This document shows positions 7,633-15,678 of a DNA stretch of 40,034 bases, in pieces. Every line of letters begins with the position of its first letter. Positions within the stretch are counted from its first letter, which is position 1. Position numbers and translations under genes: made by a program. Location: contig CAOJDT010000008.1 of assembly GCA_948433295.1 (NCBI GenBank), positions 1-40,034 on the forward strand. Direction: 5' to 3'. The notes beneath the pieces were generated by a model. It had not been told where the DNA came from, made no database searches, and was given only the letters and a program-made list of their open reading frames with translations. The DNA is from an uncultured bacterium (GTDB taxonomy: Bacteria; Cyanobacteriota; Vampirovibrionia; Gastranaerophilales; Gastranaerophilaceae).

Positions 7633-7661
7633 AATATATACGATTCAGGGATATTTTGCAA
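7633..7661 (-). promoter_or_regulatory. Promoter of the TPR-ATPase gene, giving a leaderless mRNA
   Basis: On the minus strand TTGCAA (7661-7656), a 17-bp spacer and TATATT (7638-7633) precede the ATG at 7625 by seven bases. The predicted transcript would start at or one base before the ATG, which also lacks a Shine-Dalgarno. Confidence 0.6.
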
Positions 7662-7678
7662 ATTTTATTTTACAATAA

Positions 7679-7707
7679 TTGCACTTTAGTTTTTTTAATA
7701 GTAATAT
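7679..7707 (+). promoter_or_regulatory. Promoter of the envelope operon
   Basis: TTGCAC (7679-7684), a 17-bp spacer and TAATAT (7702-7707) lie 28 bp before the start codon of the small membrane protein. It is the only clear promoter before the closely packed genes that run to 13803. Confidence 0.6.
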
Positions 7708-7735
7708 GTATAGTAGTAAAGATGAGGGGAAATAT

Positions 7736-7840
7736 ATGGATTTTTTCAGAAAACATCAAAAATTAATCGTTGGTATAATCGCACTTACTTTTATCGCCTG
7801 GACTGTCGGTTTAATGATGATACCTCTTGTAATTAAATAA
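7736..7840 (+). CDS. 34-residue single-pass membrane peptide
   Basis: ATG at 7736, TAA ending at 7840, with a good GAGGGGA ribosome site six bases before the start. The product has a basic N-terminus (MDFFRKHQK) followed by one long hydrophobic segment to near the end (LIVGIIALTFIAWTVGLMM) and a final Lys. It resembles the N-terminal membrane anchor of SurA/PpiD-type foldases but nothing follows the anchor. It lies 9 bp before the M23 peptidase gene and directly after the operon promoter, so it is the first cistron of the envelope operon. The function is unknown, but spacing, promoter and ribosome site make it a real gene. Confidence 0.7.
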   Translation: MDFFRKHQKLIVGIIALTFIAWTVGLMMIPLVIK

Positions 7841-7849
7841 GAATAGCCT

Positions 7850-8974
7850 ATGTATAAATTCCTGAAAAAAATATCTTTATATATATTATCTGCAATTATG
7901 TTGACAACCGCACTGTCAACTACTGCGTATTGCTCGAATTTAAAAACAATTAATCAGAAAATGAAAACTACGCAGGAAAAAATTAAAACGCTTAAAATTA
8001 AAGAAAACCAGGAGAAAAGTAAACTGGTTAAAAACCAGAAAAAACTGGAAGAAAATAGGGTTAATAGCGAAGCTTCACAAAAAAAATATTCTAATATGGA
8101 TTCCAGACTCAGACAAATGGAAGCCGAATATAATTCCGCCATAACAGAATACAACAATGTCGATACCCAATTAAAAAACAGAATTCGACAGGTTTATAAA
8201 ACGCAAAGACGAGGCATGTTTGAACTAATTCTGTCTGCAAAAGATTTAAACGGGCTTCTTGATGTAATATATTTTGAACGAATCATTATAAAAAATGACT
8301 ACAAACGGATGATTACATTGAGAGAAAAATCTGCTAAGCTTGCTAAAATGAAGAAAGATATTGAAGCCCAAAAAGCTTATCTTGCTCAGGCAATCAAGGA
8401 TATAAATTCTCAAAAATTATCTATCCAACGTGCAATTGCCCAAAATGAAAACATGATTAACAAGCTTAAAACCGACCGCCACGCATACGAACGTTCAGAA
8501 AGAGAACTCGCACGACAGTCGGCAAGCCTCCAGAGTATGATAAGCAAAAGTTACAGTAATTCTTCTGTAAAAGTTTCCTCGGCAGGTTTTCTGAAACCTA
8601 TTGCAGGAAGAATAACCTCCCCGTTCGGTTGGAGAACACACCCTATATTTAAAAGCAGAACTTTCCACTCGGGTGTGGATATCGGAGGTCCGAACATGGG
8701 AAGTATTAAAGCCTCAAATTCCGGTAAAGTAATTTATTCGGGATGGTACGGAGGTTACGGAAAAGTAGTTATTATCGACCACGGAAACGTCAACGGACAC
8801 CCTACAACTACACTATATGCTCACATGTCAGTAACGAAAGTTAGTCAGGGTCAAACAGTTTCTAAAGGTCAGGTAATAGGTCTTGAAGGCTCTACCGGTT
8901 ACAGTACGGGGCCTCACTGTCACTTCGAAGTACGAATTAACGGAAAACCGAACAACCCGTTAAATTATATCTAG
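7850..8974 (+). CDS. Secreted coiled-coil M23 peptidase (EnvC/NlpD-like)
   Basis: 374 residues. A signal peptide (residues 1-28, ending TTAYC) precedes about 200 residues of charged coiled coil, then a linker and a C-terminal M23/LytM domain (about 245-374). The domain has the zinc-site motifs HSGVD and HCHFE and the core GRITSPFGWRTHP, so it looks catalytically intact. This architecture matches EnvC/PcsB-type proteins that hydrolyse peptidoglycan cross-bridges or activate amidases during division. It is the second cistron of the envelope operon, 9 bp after the small membrane peptide and 16 bp before the LptD-like gene. The Cys at the end of the signal region could make it a lipoprotein, but no clear lipobox is seen. 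Confidence 0.9.
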   Translation: MYKFLKKISLYILSAIMLTTALSTTAYCSNLKTINQKMKTTQEKIKTLKIKENQEKSKLVKNQKKLEENRVNSEASQKKYSNMDSRLRQMEAEYNSAITEYNNVDTQLKNRIRQVYKTQRRGMFELILSAKDLNGLLDVIYFERIIIKNDYKRMITLREKSAKLAKMKKDIEAQKAYLAQAIKDINSQKLSIQRAIAQNENMINKLKTDRHAYERSERELARQSASLQSMISKSYSNSSVKVSSAGFLKPIAGRITSPFGWRTHPIFKSRTFHSGVDIGGPNMGSIKASNSGKVIYSGWYGGYGKVVIIDHGNVNGHPTTTLYAHMSVTKVSQGQTVSKGQVIGLEGSTGYSTGPHCHFEVRINGKPNNPLNYI

Positions 8975-8990
8975 ACATAAGGAAGATATT

Positions 8991-11216
8991 TTGAAAAAAT
9001 ACGTAATTTTATCTTTAATAACTTTAATGATTGGAACTCAAGCTTTTGCTGAAAACACTCAAGAAGCAAGCAAAAAGATTCTTTCTGATATGGAAAAACT
9101 TCAGGATTCACTTTTTATGGCACCCGTTATTCCGTTGCCGGAAGTTAATTATGAAGTAACTGAAGAAGAAGATATGAAAGGTATGGAAAAGTGGACAAAA
9201 ACAAAACACGGCACTCCGCTTTTCAAAAAAATGCGTATTCGAGTCCAAAATTACTACAGACTTAAAGAACACGAAGACCAAATTAGAGAAGCTCAAGAGG
9301 CGGAAGAAGAATTAAAACGACTGGAACAGGGCGATATAGAGGAGCCGGAAGCTAAGCCTCGGGCTAAATTCTCATTCTTTAAAAAGAAAAAAACAGAAGA
9401 GATTCAAACAAAACAGGAATCAGAAGAAAACGAAGAACTTCAAAAGAATCCTGATACAATAGAATTAAGCGGAAATGTTCAGGAACAGGTCGCCCCGAAA
9501 GATGTTCAGCTTGATTGCGATATTGTTCAATATTATGAAGAACGAAATGAAGTAGAAGCCACAGGTCACCCGGTTTTATACTTCCCGCCTCAGGATATTA
9601 CGCTCAAAGCTGATAAAATCGTTTACAATTCAACGTCTAATATAATTAAGGCTTACGGTAATGTAGAAATTATAAAAGACGGAAGCTCAATATTCGGTGA
9701 TTTTATACAGGTTAACCTCAATGAAGAAACCTCTTTGATGACCAATATCACAGCCGATAAAATGAAAATGATTATCCGTGCAAAAAATGCAAAATCAGGA
9801 GATAACCAAATAGTTCTTGAAGATGGTGATATGCACGCATCAGAACCTTATATCGCACGTTTCAAAACAAAAATGCTCGGTGTTAATTTTCAAAGCATGA
9901 TGATTGATGAAGACGACCGTTCTTACCTGGATAAAGCCGGCACTGCAAAAATTGATTTGACTACGGATGAAATTACAGTAGATGCAGAAAAGCAACATAA
10001 TATTATGACGCTTAAAAATGCAGACTTAAACTATAATGACAAACATCTCATACATTTTGACAAATTAAAAATATATACAAACAAAAATAACGAATATTTT
10101 GAAGCCAATTACCCTGAATTCGGTTCACGTTCAAGACTAGGAGCATTTGCAGGCCCGGGCTTTGTGTTCAAAACCCCTTTTGATTCCACGGTAAAACTCA
10201 TTCCGTTTGTAAACTATAAAGGCGGTTTTGGCATCGGCGGAGCTGTCAAATACCAAAGTGCCACCAACTACACAGAAGCAATGTACGGTTCGGCCGATGA
10301 TATCTTTATCGCAAGAGGTAAACAACAGTTTGACGATAAATTCTACATGCAATACGGCGTAAACTCATACGTTGACGACTGGTGGATGGGTAATCGTATG
10401 GCGAAATATTCGGCAGAACTTGTTTATAATGACGGGAAACGTATCAAAAATTTCTTCGGACCTAAAAAAGATTTGTCGTTCAAAAACAGAATCAGTGCAG
10501 GATACATGGAAGACAACGACAAAGCCCGCTATGATTCTAAAAATATGACCTCTACGGGCATGGGTACAACAAGATTCAAGTATATGGCAGAAGCTTTACA
10601 AACAATATACGACTATAAAAATGAAGAAAAACTCCGCGCCCTTAATTTGGCTATTGCAATGCAGGGAAGTGCCGCATTATACGGAAACGGAGATACTCAG
10701 TTTGTAGGAAGAATCGGACCGAGATTACATACTCAGTACAGATATTGGATGCAGGATATAGGATATTACATGTCAGCATATCAGGATGATTCTCCAATGC
10801 CTATGTTTGACGCATACAGATACGGTCATGCCAATATTTACATAAAAGAAGCATTAAGAGTTAACAAATACCTTACGGTTGCATATTCAACCTCTATTAA
10901 CCTTACAGACGACGCTCCTAACAAAAAACACTGGCAGGAAAATGCGTTCATCATAGCTGTAGGTCCTGATGATTTTAAAGTAAACCTAGGCTACGATTTT
11001 CTCCGCCAGAACACCTATTTTGGAGTAAATATTGCTCTTGATACAAAGAAAACTCACGTTGATTTTGATAAAATGGTTATAAAAAATCCTGACAGACTTG
11101 CAAATAATGAAAAAGAGGTCAGAGAAATTTCTTTTGAGCAAAAACCTGCTCAAAAAATCAACAGAACGTACGCAAAAGTTATAGAAATAGAAGATCCTGA
11201 CAGAGAACAATTATAA
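8991..11216 (+). CDS. lptD: LptD/OstA-like outer-membrane LPS assembly protein
   Basis: 741 residues starting at a TTG preceded by AAGGAAG. A signal peptide (MKKYVILSLITLMIGTQAFA) is followed by an acidic, charged stretch (about 25-165). An OstA_N/LptA-like beta-jellyroll (about 165-340) comes next, with the repeated pattern LKADKIVYNSTSNIIKAYGNVEI, and then a beta-barrel-like C-terminal half rich in aromatic residues. It would receive LPS from the periplasmic bridge and insert it in the outer leaflet. Odd points: I see only one Cys, so the disulfides of Escherichia coli LptD cannot form, and the C-terminus is a charged tail (EDPDREQL) instead of a final aromatic strand. It is shorter and more divergent than classical LptD. 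Its stop overlaps the next start. Confidence 0.8.
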   Translation: MKKYVILSLITLMIGTQAFAENTQEASKKILSDMEKLQDSLFMAPVIPLPEVNYEVTEEEDMKGMEKWTKTKHGTPLFKKMRIRVQNYYRLKEHEDQIREAQEAEEELKRLEQGDIEEPEAKPRAKFSFFKKKKTEEIQTKQESEENEELQKNPDTIELSGNVQEQVAPKDVQLDCDIVQYYEERNEVEATGHPVLYFPPQDITLKADKIVYNSTSNIIKAYGNVEIIKDGSSIFGDFIQVNLNEETSLMTNITADKMKMIIRAKNAKSGDNQIVLEDGDMHASEPYIARFKTKMLGVNFQSMMIDEDDRSYLDKAGTAKIDLTTDEITVDAEKQHNIMTLKNADLNYNDKHLIHFDKLKIYTNKNNEYFEANYPEFGSRSRLGAFAGPGFVFKTPFDSTVKLIPFVNYKGGFGIGGAVKYQSATNYTEAMYGSADDIFIARGKQQFDDKFYMQYGVNSYVDDWWMGNRMAKYSAELVYNDGKRIKNFFGPKKDLSFKNRISAGYMEDNDKARYDSKNMTSTGMGTTRFKYMAEALQTIYDYKNEEKLRALNLAIAMQGSAALYGNGDTQFVGRIGPRLHTQYRYWMQDIGYYMSAYQDDSPMPMFDAYRYGHANIYIKEALRVNKYLTVAYSTSINLTDDAPNKKHWQENAFIIAVGPDDFKVNLGYDFLRQNTYFGVNIALDTKKTHVDFDKMVIKNPDRLANNEKEVREISFEQKPAQKINRTYAKVIEIEDPDREQL

Positions 11217-11839
11217 TGAATTTACAAGACATCAAAAACGAAATAATTGAATATGGAAGACTTTGCGGGGTAAAAAACTTTACACCGGGAACTTCCGGAA
11301 ATATTTCCGCAAGATTTGGCGATAAAGTCGTTATAACCAGTTCTGGTTCAGCAAACGGCTACTTAAACACTGATGAATTTTCCGTAATAGATTTTAACGG
11401 CAATGTAATTGAGGGTCATCCGAAACCGTCAAGTGAAAAAATGATGCACATCGAAATCTACAAAAAAAGACCCGATATAAATTACATAATCCATGTTCAT
11501 CCTATATATTTAAGTTCATTTGCAACCTGTAATAAAGCACTTGATGAACCGCTTATGCCCGAAATAGTCTATTATTACGGACAGATTCCGCTTGCAGAGT
11601 ACGGACTTCCTTCGTCAATGGATTTAGCAGAAAAAACAGCTAAACATTTCGATAAATATGATGCGGTTTTGATGGCTAATCACGGTTTTATAGTTGGAGA
11701 TAAAACAATTAAAGAAGCTTATTTAAAACTTGAAATGGCAGAAAGCTACGCTCAAGTTGTTATAAATACCAAAATACTCGGCGGCGCGGTTTTATTAAAC
11801 AACGCTCAGGTCGAAGAAATAAATGCCTTAAAAGGCTGA
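11216..11839 (+). CDS. Class II aldolase/adducin-family protein (FucA/AraD-like)
   Basis: 207 residues, full length for the family. Visible are FTPGTSGNISAR (phosphate-binding loop), the SSGSANGY loop, PSSEKMMHIEIY with the catalytic Glu, the zinc ligands HVHP and a third His in MANHG. Family members are fuculose-1-phosphate aldolase, ribulose-5-phosphate 4-epimerase and methylthioribulose-1-phosphate dehydratase; the substrate cannot be chosen from sequence. The start codon shares one base with the LptD-like stop (TAATG). Its place inside an LPS operon hints at a role in making or recycling an LPS sugar, but that is inference only. Confidence 0.88.
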   Translation: MNLQDIKNEIIEYGRLCGVKNFTPGTSGNISARFGDKVVITSSGSANGYLNTDEFSVIDFNGNVIEGHPKPSSEKMMHIEIYKKRPDINYIIHVHPIYLSSFATCNKALDEPLMPEIVYYYGQIPLAEYGLPSSMDLAEKTAKHFDKYDAVLMANHGFIVGDKTIKEAYLKLEMAESYAQVVINTKILGGAVLLNNAQVEEINALKG

Positions 11840-11863
11840 CAAATAGAAAAGAGGAATACAACA

Positions 11864-12685
11864 GTGTCATTAATGTTAGAAAATAAACAGGGATTAATAG
11901 CAGGAGACGGTACTTTGCCTGTAAAAATGGCTCAGTACGCAAAAGAAAACGGTTTTGAAGTAGTATGTATATCTTTTTCAAAAGATAATTTATCACAATT
12001 AAAAAAATATTGTTCGAAAGTATATTCCTGCCATCCGGGTGAAATAAATAAAATCGAAGGGATATTAAAATCAGAAGAAATAAAACAGTTGACTTTTTTG
12101 GGAAAAGTTAACAAAAGCGTTCTTTTAAAACTCTACAAATTTGACTCAAGAGCAATTGAGATTCTAAAATCCGTAAAACGCTTGAACGATGATGAAGTAA
12201 TGCTTTTAATCGTGAAAGAAATGGAAAAACTTGGAATTACCGTACTTGACCAGACAATATTTATCAAGAATCTTATGATTCCGGCAGGCGTTCTCGGCAA
12301 ACATAAGCCGACGAAAGAACAACTTGAAGACGTCAATTACGGATTCTGGCTTGCTAAAGAAATGGGCAAAGTCGATGTAGGTCAATCTGTTGTAATTAAA
12401 GATAAAATGGTTATGGCTGTTGAAGCAATTGAAGGAACAGATAAATGTATCCGTCGCGGCGCAAAAATGGCAAGAAAAAACGCCTGCGTGGTGAAAGTTG
12501 CAAAACCAAATCAGGATAAACGTTTTGATATACCGACGGTTGGTTTGAGAACGCTTCGCACAATGAAAAGATATAAATCAAACCTTCTTGCGGTTGAAGC
12601 AAACGAAACAATCATTGTCGAACAGGAAAAAGTTATCAAATACGCAGATGACAATAATATCGTAATTATGGCAGTAAGCTTATGA
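11864..12685 (+). CDS. lpxI: UDP-2,3-diacylglucosamine pyrophosphatase LpxI
   Basis: 273 residues, typical for LpxI (formerly DUF1009). It hydrolyses UDP-2,3-diacylglucosamine to lipid X and UMP, the step before LpxB. The start GTG lies 8 bases after GAGGA; the ATG three codons later is too far from that site. The N-terminal half has the LIAGDGTLPVKMAQYAK nucleotide-binding loop. The C-terminal half has DVGQSVVIKDKMVMAVEAIEGTD and PTVGLRTL, both characteristic of the family. It replaces LpxH of Gammaproteobacteria. It overlaps lpxB by four bases (ATGA). Confidence 0.93.
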   Translation: MSLMLENKQGLIAGDGTLPVKMAQYAKENGFEVVCISFSKDNLSQLKKYCSKVYSCHPGEINKIEGILKSEEIKQLTFLGKVNKSVLLKLYKFDSRAIEILKSVKRLNDDEVMLLIVKEMEKLGITVLDQTIFIKNLMIPAGVLGKHKPTKEQLEDVNYGFWLAKEMGKVDVGQSVVIKDKMVMAVEAIEGTDKCIRRGAKMARKNACVVKVAKPNQDKRFDIPTVGLRTLRTMKRYKSNLLAVEANETIIVEQEKVIKYADDNNIVIMAVSL

Positions 12686-13803
12686 AAAAACTATTTATCG
12701 TAACAGGAGAACATTCGGGCGATATACATGCCGCAAAAGTTGTCGAAGAAATAAAAAAAAGTTATCCTGACATTGAAATAGAAGGCATCGGTGGCGAAAA
12801 CCTGAAAAATGCAGGCGTAAAACTGTTAAGCGACCAAAAAAAAATGGGCGCGGTAGGGCTTACTCCAAAAATTATATTCGACCATTTTATCCTCGGTCGT
12901 CAGGTCGTAAACTATTTAACTAAAGAATACAAACCCGATTTGGTTCTTTTAATCGATTACGGGGCTTTTAATTTAAGTATATCCAAATTCTTAAAAAAAG
13001 CCGGAATAAAAGTTTTTTATTATATTCCGCCACAAGTCTGGGCTAGCCGACCTTGGCGCCTAAATACCATCAAAAAAAACATAGACGAGGTACTTTGTAT
13101 TTTTCCGTTTGAAAAAGAATTATATGAAAAACATGGTATAAAAACTCATTACTGCGGACATCCGCTCGTGTCTCAACTGCCGCCAAAAGCCGACAGGGAA
13201 ACTTTTTTCAAAAAACACGGCTTTGATACAGAAAAAAAACTCGTCTCTATTTTTCCGGGTTCAAGAGTTTTTGAACTCCAACAATTGATGGGAATCTTTA
13301 TAAAATCGGCAAAACTTTTACAAAAAAAACACCCTGAATTACAGTTCTGTATTTCTCATGCACCGAATCTTTCAGATAAAAACTATAATAAATATTTAAA
13401 AAACACGGATATAAAGGTTATTAAAGGTGAAAATCAGGCGCTTTTGAGTGTTTCCGACGCTCTGATTCTTGCATCGGGGACGGTTGCTCTTGAAGCTGCA
13501 CTCTACACAACCCCTATGATTATCGCATATCGCGGTCCCTGGTTCTTTTACTTTATATATCTGATTGTAAGATGTATAAAAATGGTTTCTCTGCCAAATA
13601 TAATAAGTAAAAAACTGATTGTTCCCGAAATTATTCAAGCACAGGTCAATAAAGATAACATTGTTTATAATATTGAAAAAATACTATACGACAACGATTA
13701 TAGAAAAAAATATATAGAAGAACTTTGCGTAGTAAAACATCTTCTCTCTGATAAAATTGCATCAAAAGAAGTTGCAGAAGAAATAATAAAACAAATAAAA
13801 TAA
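12682..13803 (+). CDS. lpxB: Lipid-A-disaccharide synthase LpxB
   Basis: A GT19 glycosyltransferase of 373 residues, the usual size, joining lipid X and UDP-diacylglucosamine into the lipid A disaccharide at the inner membrane. Visible are the N-terminal TGEHSGDIHAAKVV, the conserved YIPPQVWASRPWR segment, the CGHPLV block and the donor-site FPGSR followed later by ASGTVALEAAL. It is translationally coupled to lpxI by an ATGA overlap and is the last cistron of the envelope operon. Only about 75 bp separate it from the downstream tRNA, which has its own promoter. Confidence 0.95.
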   Translation: MKKLFIVTGEHSGDIHAAKVVEEIKKSYPDIEIEGIGGENLKNAGVKLLSDQKKMGAVGLTPKIIFDHFILGRQVVNYLTKEYKPDLVLLIDYGAFNLSISKFLKKAGIKVFYYIPPQVWASRPWRLNTIKKNIDEVLCIFPFEKELYEKHGIKTHYCGHPLVSQLPPKADRETFFKKHGFDTEKKLVSIFPGSRVFELQQLMGIFIKSAKLLQKKHPELQFCISHAPNLSDKNYNKYLKNTDIKVIKGENQALLSVSDALILASGTVALEAALYTTPMIIAYRGPWFFYFIYLIVRCIKMVSLPNIISKKLIVPEIIQAQVNKDNIVYNIEKILYDNDYRKKYIEELCVVKHLLSDKIASKEVAEEIIKQIK

Positions 13804-13808
13804 AAATC

Positions 13809-13836
13809 TTGATATTTTTTTTGTTTCTGTTATGAT
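13809..13836 (+). promoter_or_regulatory. Promoter of tRNA-Leu
   Basis: TTGATA (13809-13814), a 16-bp spacer and TATGAT (13831-13836) lie about 40 bp before the tRNA. GATAAT at 13834-13839 is an alternative -10. Confidence 0.55.
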
Positions 13837-13877
13837 AATTAAGCGGGTTGAAAAACTCATAAAAAACTAAATAATGA

Positions 13878-13961
13878 GCCGAAGTGATGAAATTGGTAGA
13901 CGTGCTAGACTCAAAATCTTGTGTGGGCAACCACGTGCCGGTTCGAGTCCGGCCTTCGGCA
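13878..13961 (+). tRNA. tRNA-Leu (anticodon CAA, reads UUG)
   Basis: 84 nt with acceptor stem GCCGAAG/CTTCGGC and discriminator A. The D arm is ATTGGTAGAC, the anticodon loop is CTCAAAA giving CAA, the variable arm is long (GTGGGCAACCAC region) and the T arm is GCCGGTTCGAGTCCGGC. The long variable arm and the discriminator A are class II tRNA-Leu features. The 3' CCA is not encoded. The anticodon stem CTAGA/TCTTG contains one U-U mismatch at its second pair (28-42). Confidence 0.94.
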
Positions 13962-13964
13962 AAT

Positions 13965-13993
13965 AAAAAAGAGGTATAAAATACCTCTTTTTT
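13965..13993. terminator. Bidirectional terminator after tRNA-Leu
   Basis: AAAAAAGAGGTAT pairs with ATACCTCTTTTTT around AAA. It ends the tRNA transcript and, from the other strand, the GNAT-like gene whose stop begins at 13994. Confidence 0.88.
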
Positions 13994-14591
13994 ATTTGCG
14001 TATTGGAACATTTTGAATAATAAAGTCTATACCTACAGATTCTTTATATCTTTTTGTTTTAAAAAAAGTCGTATCCAAAAATTTGTCAACTTTTACAGTC
14101 ATGAAATAAACTTTTTCGATATTGATTAAATTATCAATCTTAAAACCAAGATTTTCGTAATTTTTTCTAAGTTTTCTTTCTATTGCAAAAACAAACAAAC
14201 TCAACTCATCCGCTTTATTTTTTATGGCAGTTTTTTTTATGTCAGTATAAACATCTGTCATAATTTCTTTTGAATTTTCATTATTGACATCTCTTGCAAA
14301 ACCGTCAATATACATATTGGGCTTACCCAAAGTCGTTTTTCTCATATTATAGGTATAACCTGCTAGAAAATTACCATTAGCGTCTTTAAAAGTTTTTACG
14401 CGGCAATTAGATAAAAAAGAATGCATTGAATATTCAAAATTCCTTAACCTTGAAAGGTTTTCTTTTCTGGAAGATATATAAACATCAAAAAACTTCATCA
14501 TATCCAGAATGGATGCCGAATCTTTTACCACAGGTTTGTTAACGGGTTTTGGAATGTATATTAAATTGTGAGACATTTGTTTTATGTTCAT
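13992..14591 (-). CDS. Hypothetical protein, distantly GNAT-like
   Basis: 199 residues. I do not recognise a named family. The central part has a beta-strand pattern (FLAGYTYNMRK, then PNMYIDGFARDV), an amphipathic helix (EIMTDVYTDIKKTAIKNKADELSLFVF) and then LRKNYENLGFKI, which reads like a GNAT C-terminal region, but the acetyl-CoA loop R-x-x-G-x-G is absent. It overlaps the upstream phosphoribosyltransferase-like gene by 53 bases from the first ATG (38 from the Met at 14576), so the two are translated as a unit. Function unknown; the fold assignment is tentative. Confidence 0.62.
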   Translation of the reverse strand: MNIKQMSHNLIYIPKPVNKPVVKDSASILDMMKFFDVYISSRKENLSRLRNFEYSMHSFLSNCRVKTFKDANGNFLAGYTYNMRKTTLGKPNMYIDGFARDVNNENSKEIMTDVYTDIKKTAIKNKADELSLFVFAIERKLRKNYENLGFKIDNLINIEKVYFMTVKVDKFLDTTFFKTKRYKESVGIDFIIQNVPIRK

Positions 14592-15501
14592 AGCCTTTAA
14601 AATTTTCTATATCTAACATACAAAATTGTAACATTCTTGATTTTTCGGGATAAGCAGGTTTTAACGCTTGATTTACTAATTTAAGCCTTCTGACGTCCAA
14701 CTTTCCGACAGAAGCGACTTCATCAAAACGTTGAGCTCTAAGGTAATCAATAAAAATATAAATTTTAGAATTGAGACGCGTGTTATTGCTGCAGATTTTC
14801 GTAAGAACCTTATTTATATTAATAAAGGAATTATTTTTGGATTTTAGTCCGACTTCAGAAGATTCAATAATATTTTTAAATGTTTTTAAAGTTCTACCGC
14901 TACAGCAATAATCACAAAAAACAAGTTTTTTATCTTTGTAATTTGAGCATTGTTCACGCAAAAACTTTGCATATTCATCGAAACCTTCTTGATTAGTGAT
15001 TTTTTTCAAATCAGGAGATTCAAAAATAGAATGCACTCCGGAAAAAGGGATGCTTTTAGACTCGACACCCATAAACTCCAAACATTTTGCGGTTGCAGAC
15101 AATGAACGTCCGACCGATATAAAAACATAATTATCTTTTCCATATTTATTATCAAAAATATTTTTTATTATTTTAGCATTATCGGTAATAACTTCTGCAG
15201 TTTCCAAAAAATCCAACGGAATACGGTCTCTTACAGATTCTAAAACCGAAGGATTTAATTTTTTGTATTCATTTTGCGTAAACGGTCTTTTAAGCTGTAA
15301 TAAAATTCTTGCCAACTCGCGAGATGAAGCATCAGAATTACCTGAATAAGTACGATCTATTTTATCCGAATAGCTTTCTTTGCAGAATATATCGTAACTT
15401 TCGGTAAATTTAAATCGTGTATCGGGGTATAACCTGTTTTCTACACGATTAAGATACTTGTTAAAAGAAGTTTTAATCGTTGATATTTTCGGGATTTTCA
15501 T
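14539..15501 (-). CDS. Phosphoribosyltransferase-like hypothetical protein
   Basis: 320 residues. The core (about 105-215) looks like a type I phosphoribosyltransferase fold. YVFISVGRSLSATAKCLEFMG would be the first strand and helix, and KLVFCDYCCSGRTLK sits where the PRPP-binding loop belongs. That loop normally reads D-D/E-x-x-x-T/S-G-x-T; here it is CDYCCSGRT, with the acidic pair reduced, so PRPP binding is uncertain. The N-terminal 100 residues are basic and helical. No Shine-Dalgarno precedes the ATG at 15501, and a TATAAA hexamer lies seven bases upstream, so the message may be leaderless. It is the first cistron of a pair with the GNAT-like gene. Confidence 0.62.
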   Translation of the reverse strand: MKIPKISTIKTSFNKYLNRVENRLYPDTRFKFTESYDIFCKESYSDKIDRTYSGNSDASSRELARILLQLKRPFTQNEYKKLNPSVLESVRDRIPLDFLETAEVITDNAKIIKNIFDNKYGKDNYVFISVGRSLSATAKCLEFMGVESKSIPFSGVHSIFESPDLKKITNQEGFDEYAKFLREQCSNYKDKKLVFCDYCCSGRTLKTFKNIIESSEVGLKSKNNSFININKVLTKICSNNTRLNSKIYIFIDYLRAQRFDEVASVGKLDVRRLKLVNQALKPAYPEKSRMLQFCMLDIENFKGYEHKTNVSQFNIHSKTR

Positions 15502-15554
15502 TGCATTATTTATAATACCCGTAAAATTATTTTTTGCATCCTAAGCATATAATC

Positions 15555-15568
15555 TTTACAATTGTAAA
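15555..15568. promoter_or_regulatory. Perfect 14-bp palindrome in a divergent intergenic region
   Basis: TTTACAATTGTAAA lies between the phosphoribosyltransferase-like gene (minus) and the uridine-kinase-like gene (plus). Size and position fit a dimeric regulator's operator. There is no further support. Confidence 0.35.
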
Positions 15569-15678
15569 TGGTGTTAAGAAATTTGAATTTTTTGTAATAA
15601 GTGAGTCAAATTTTATCATGTTTGTGGTTTATTAAAGTAAAACTGGAAGCAGTAAAGCAATAAATAAGGATTTATAAA

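Noticed and set aside
7626-7661. TTG at 7661 as the start of the TPR-ATPase
   Set aside because: That TTG is part of the TTGCAA -35 element; the -10 element would lie within the coding region.
13646-14011. Minus-strand frame across tRNA-Leu, reading FAEGRTRTGTWLPTQDFESS
   Set aside because: This is the well-known spurious translation of the antisense strand of a tRNA-Leu gene.
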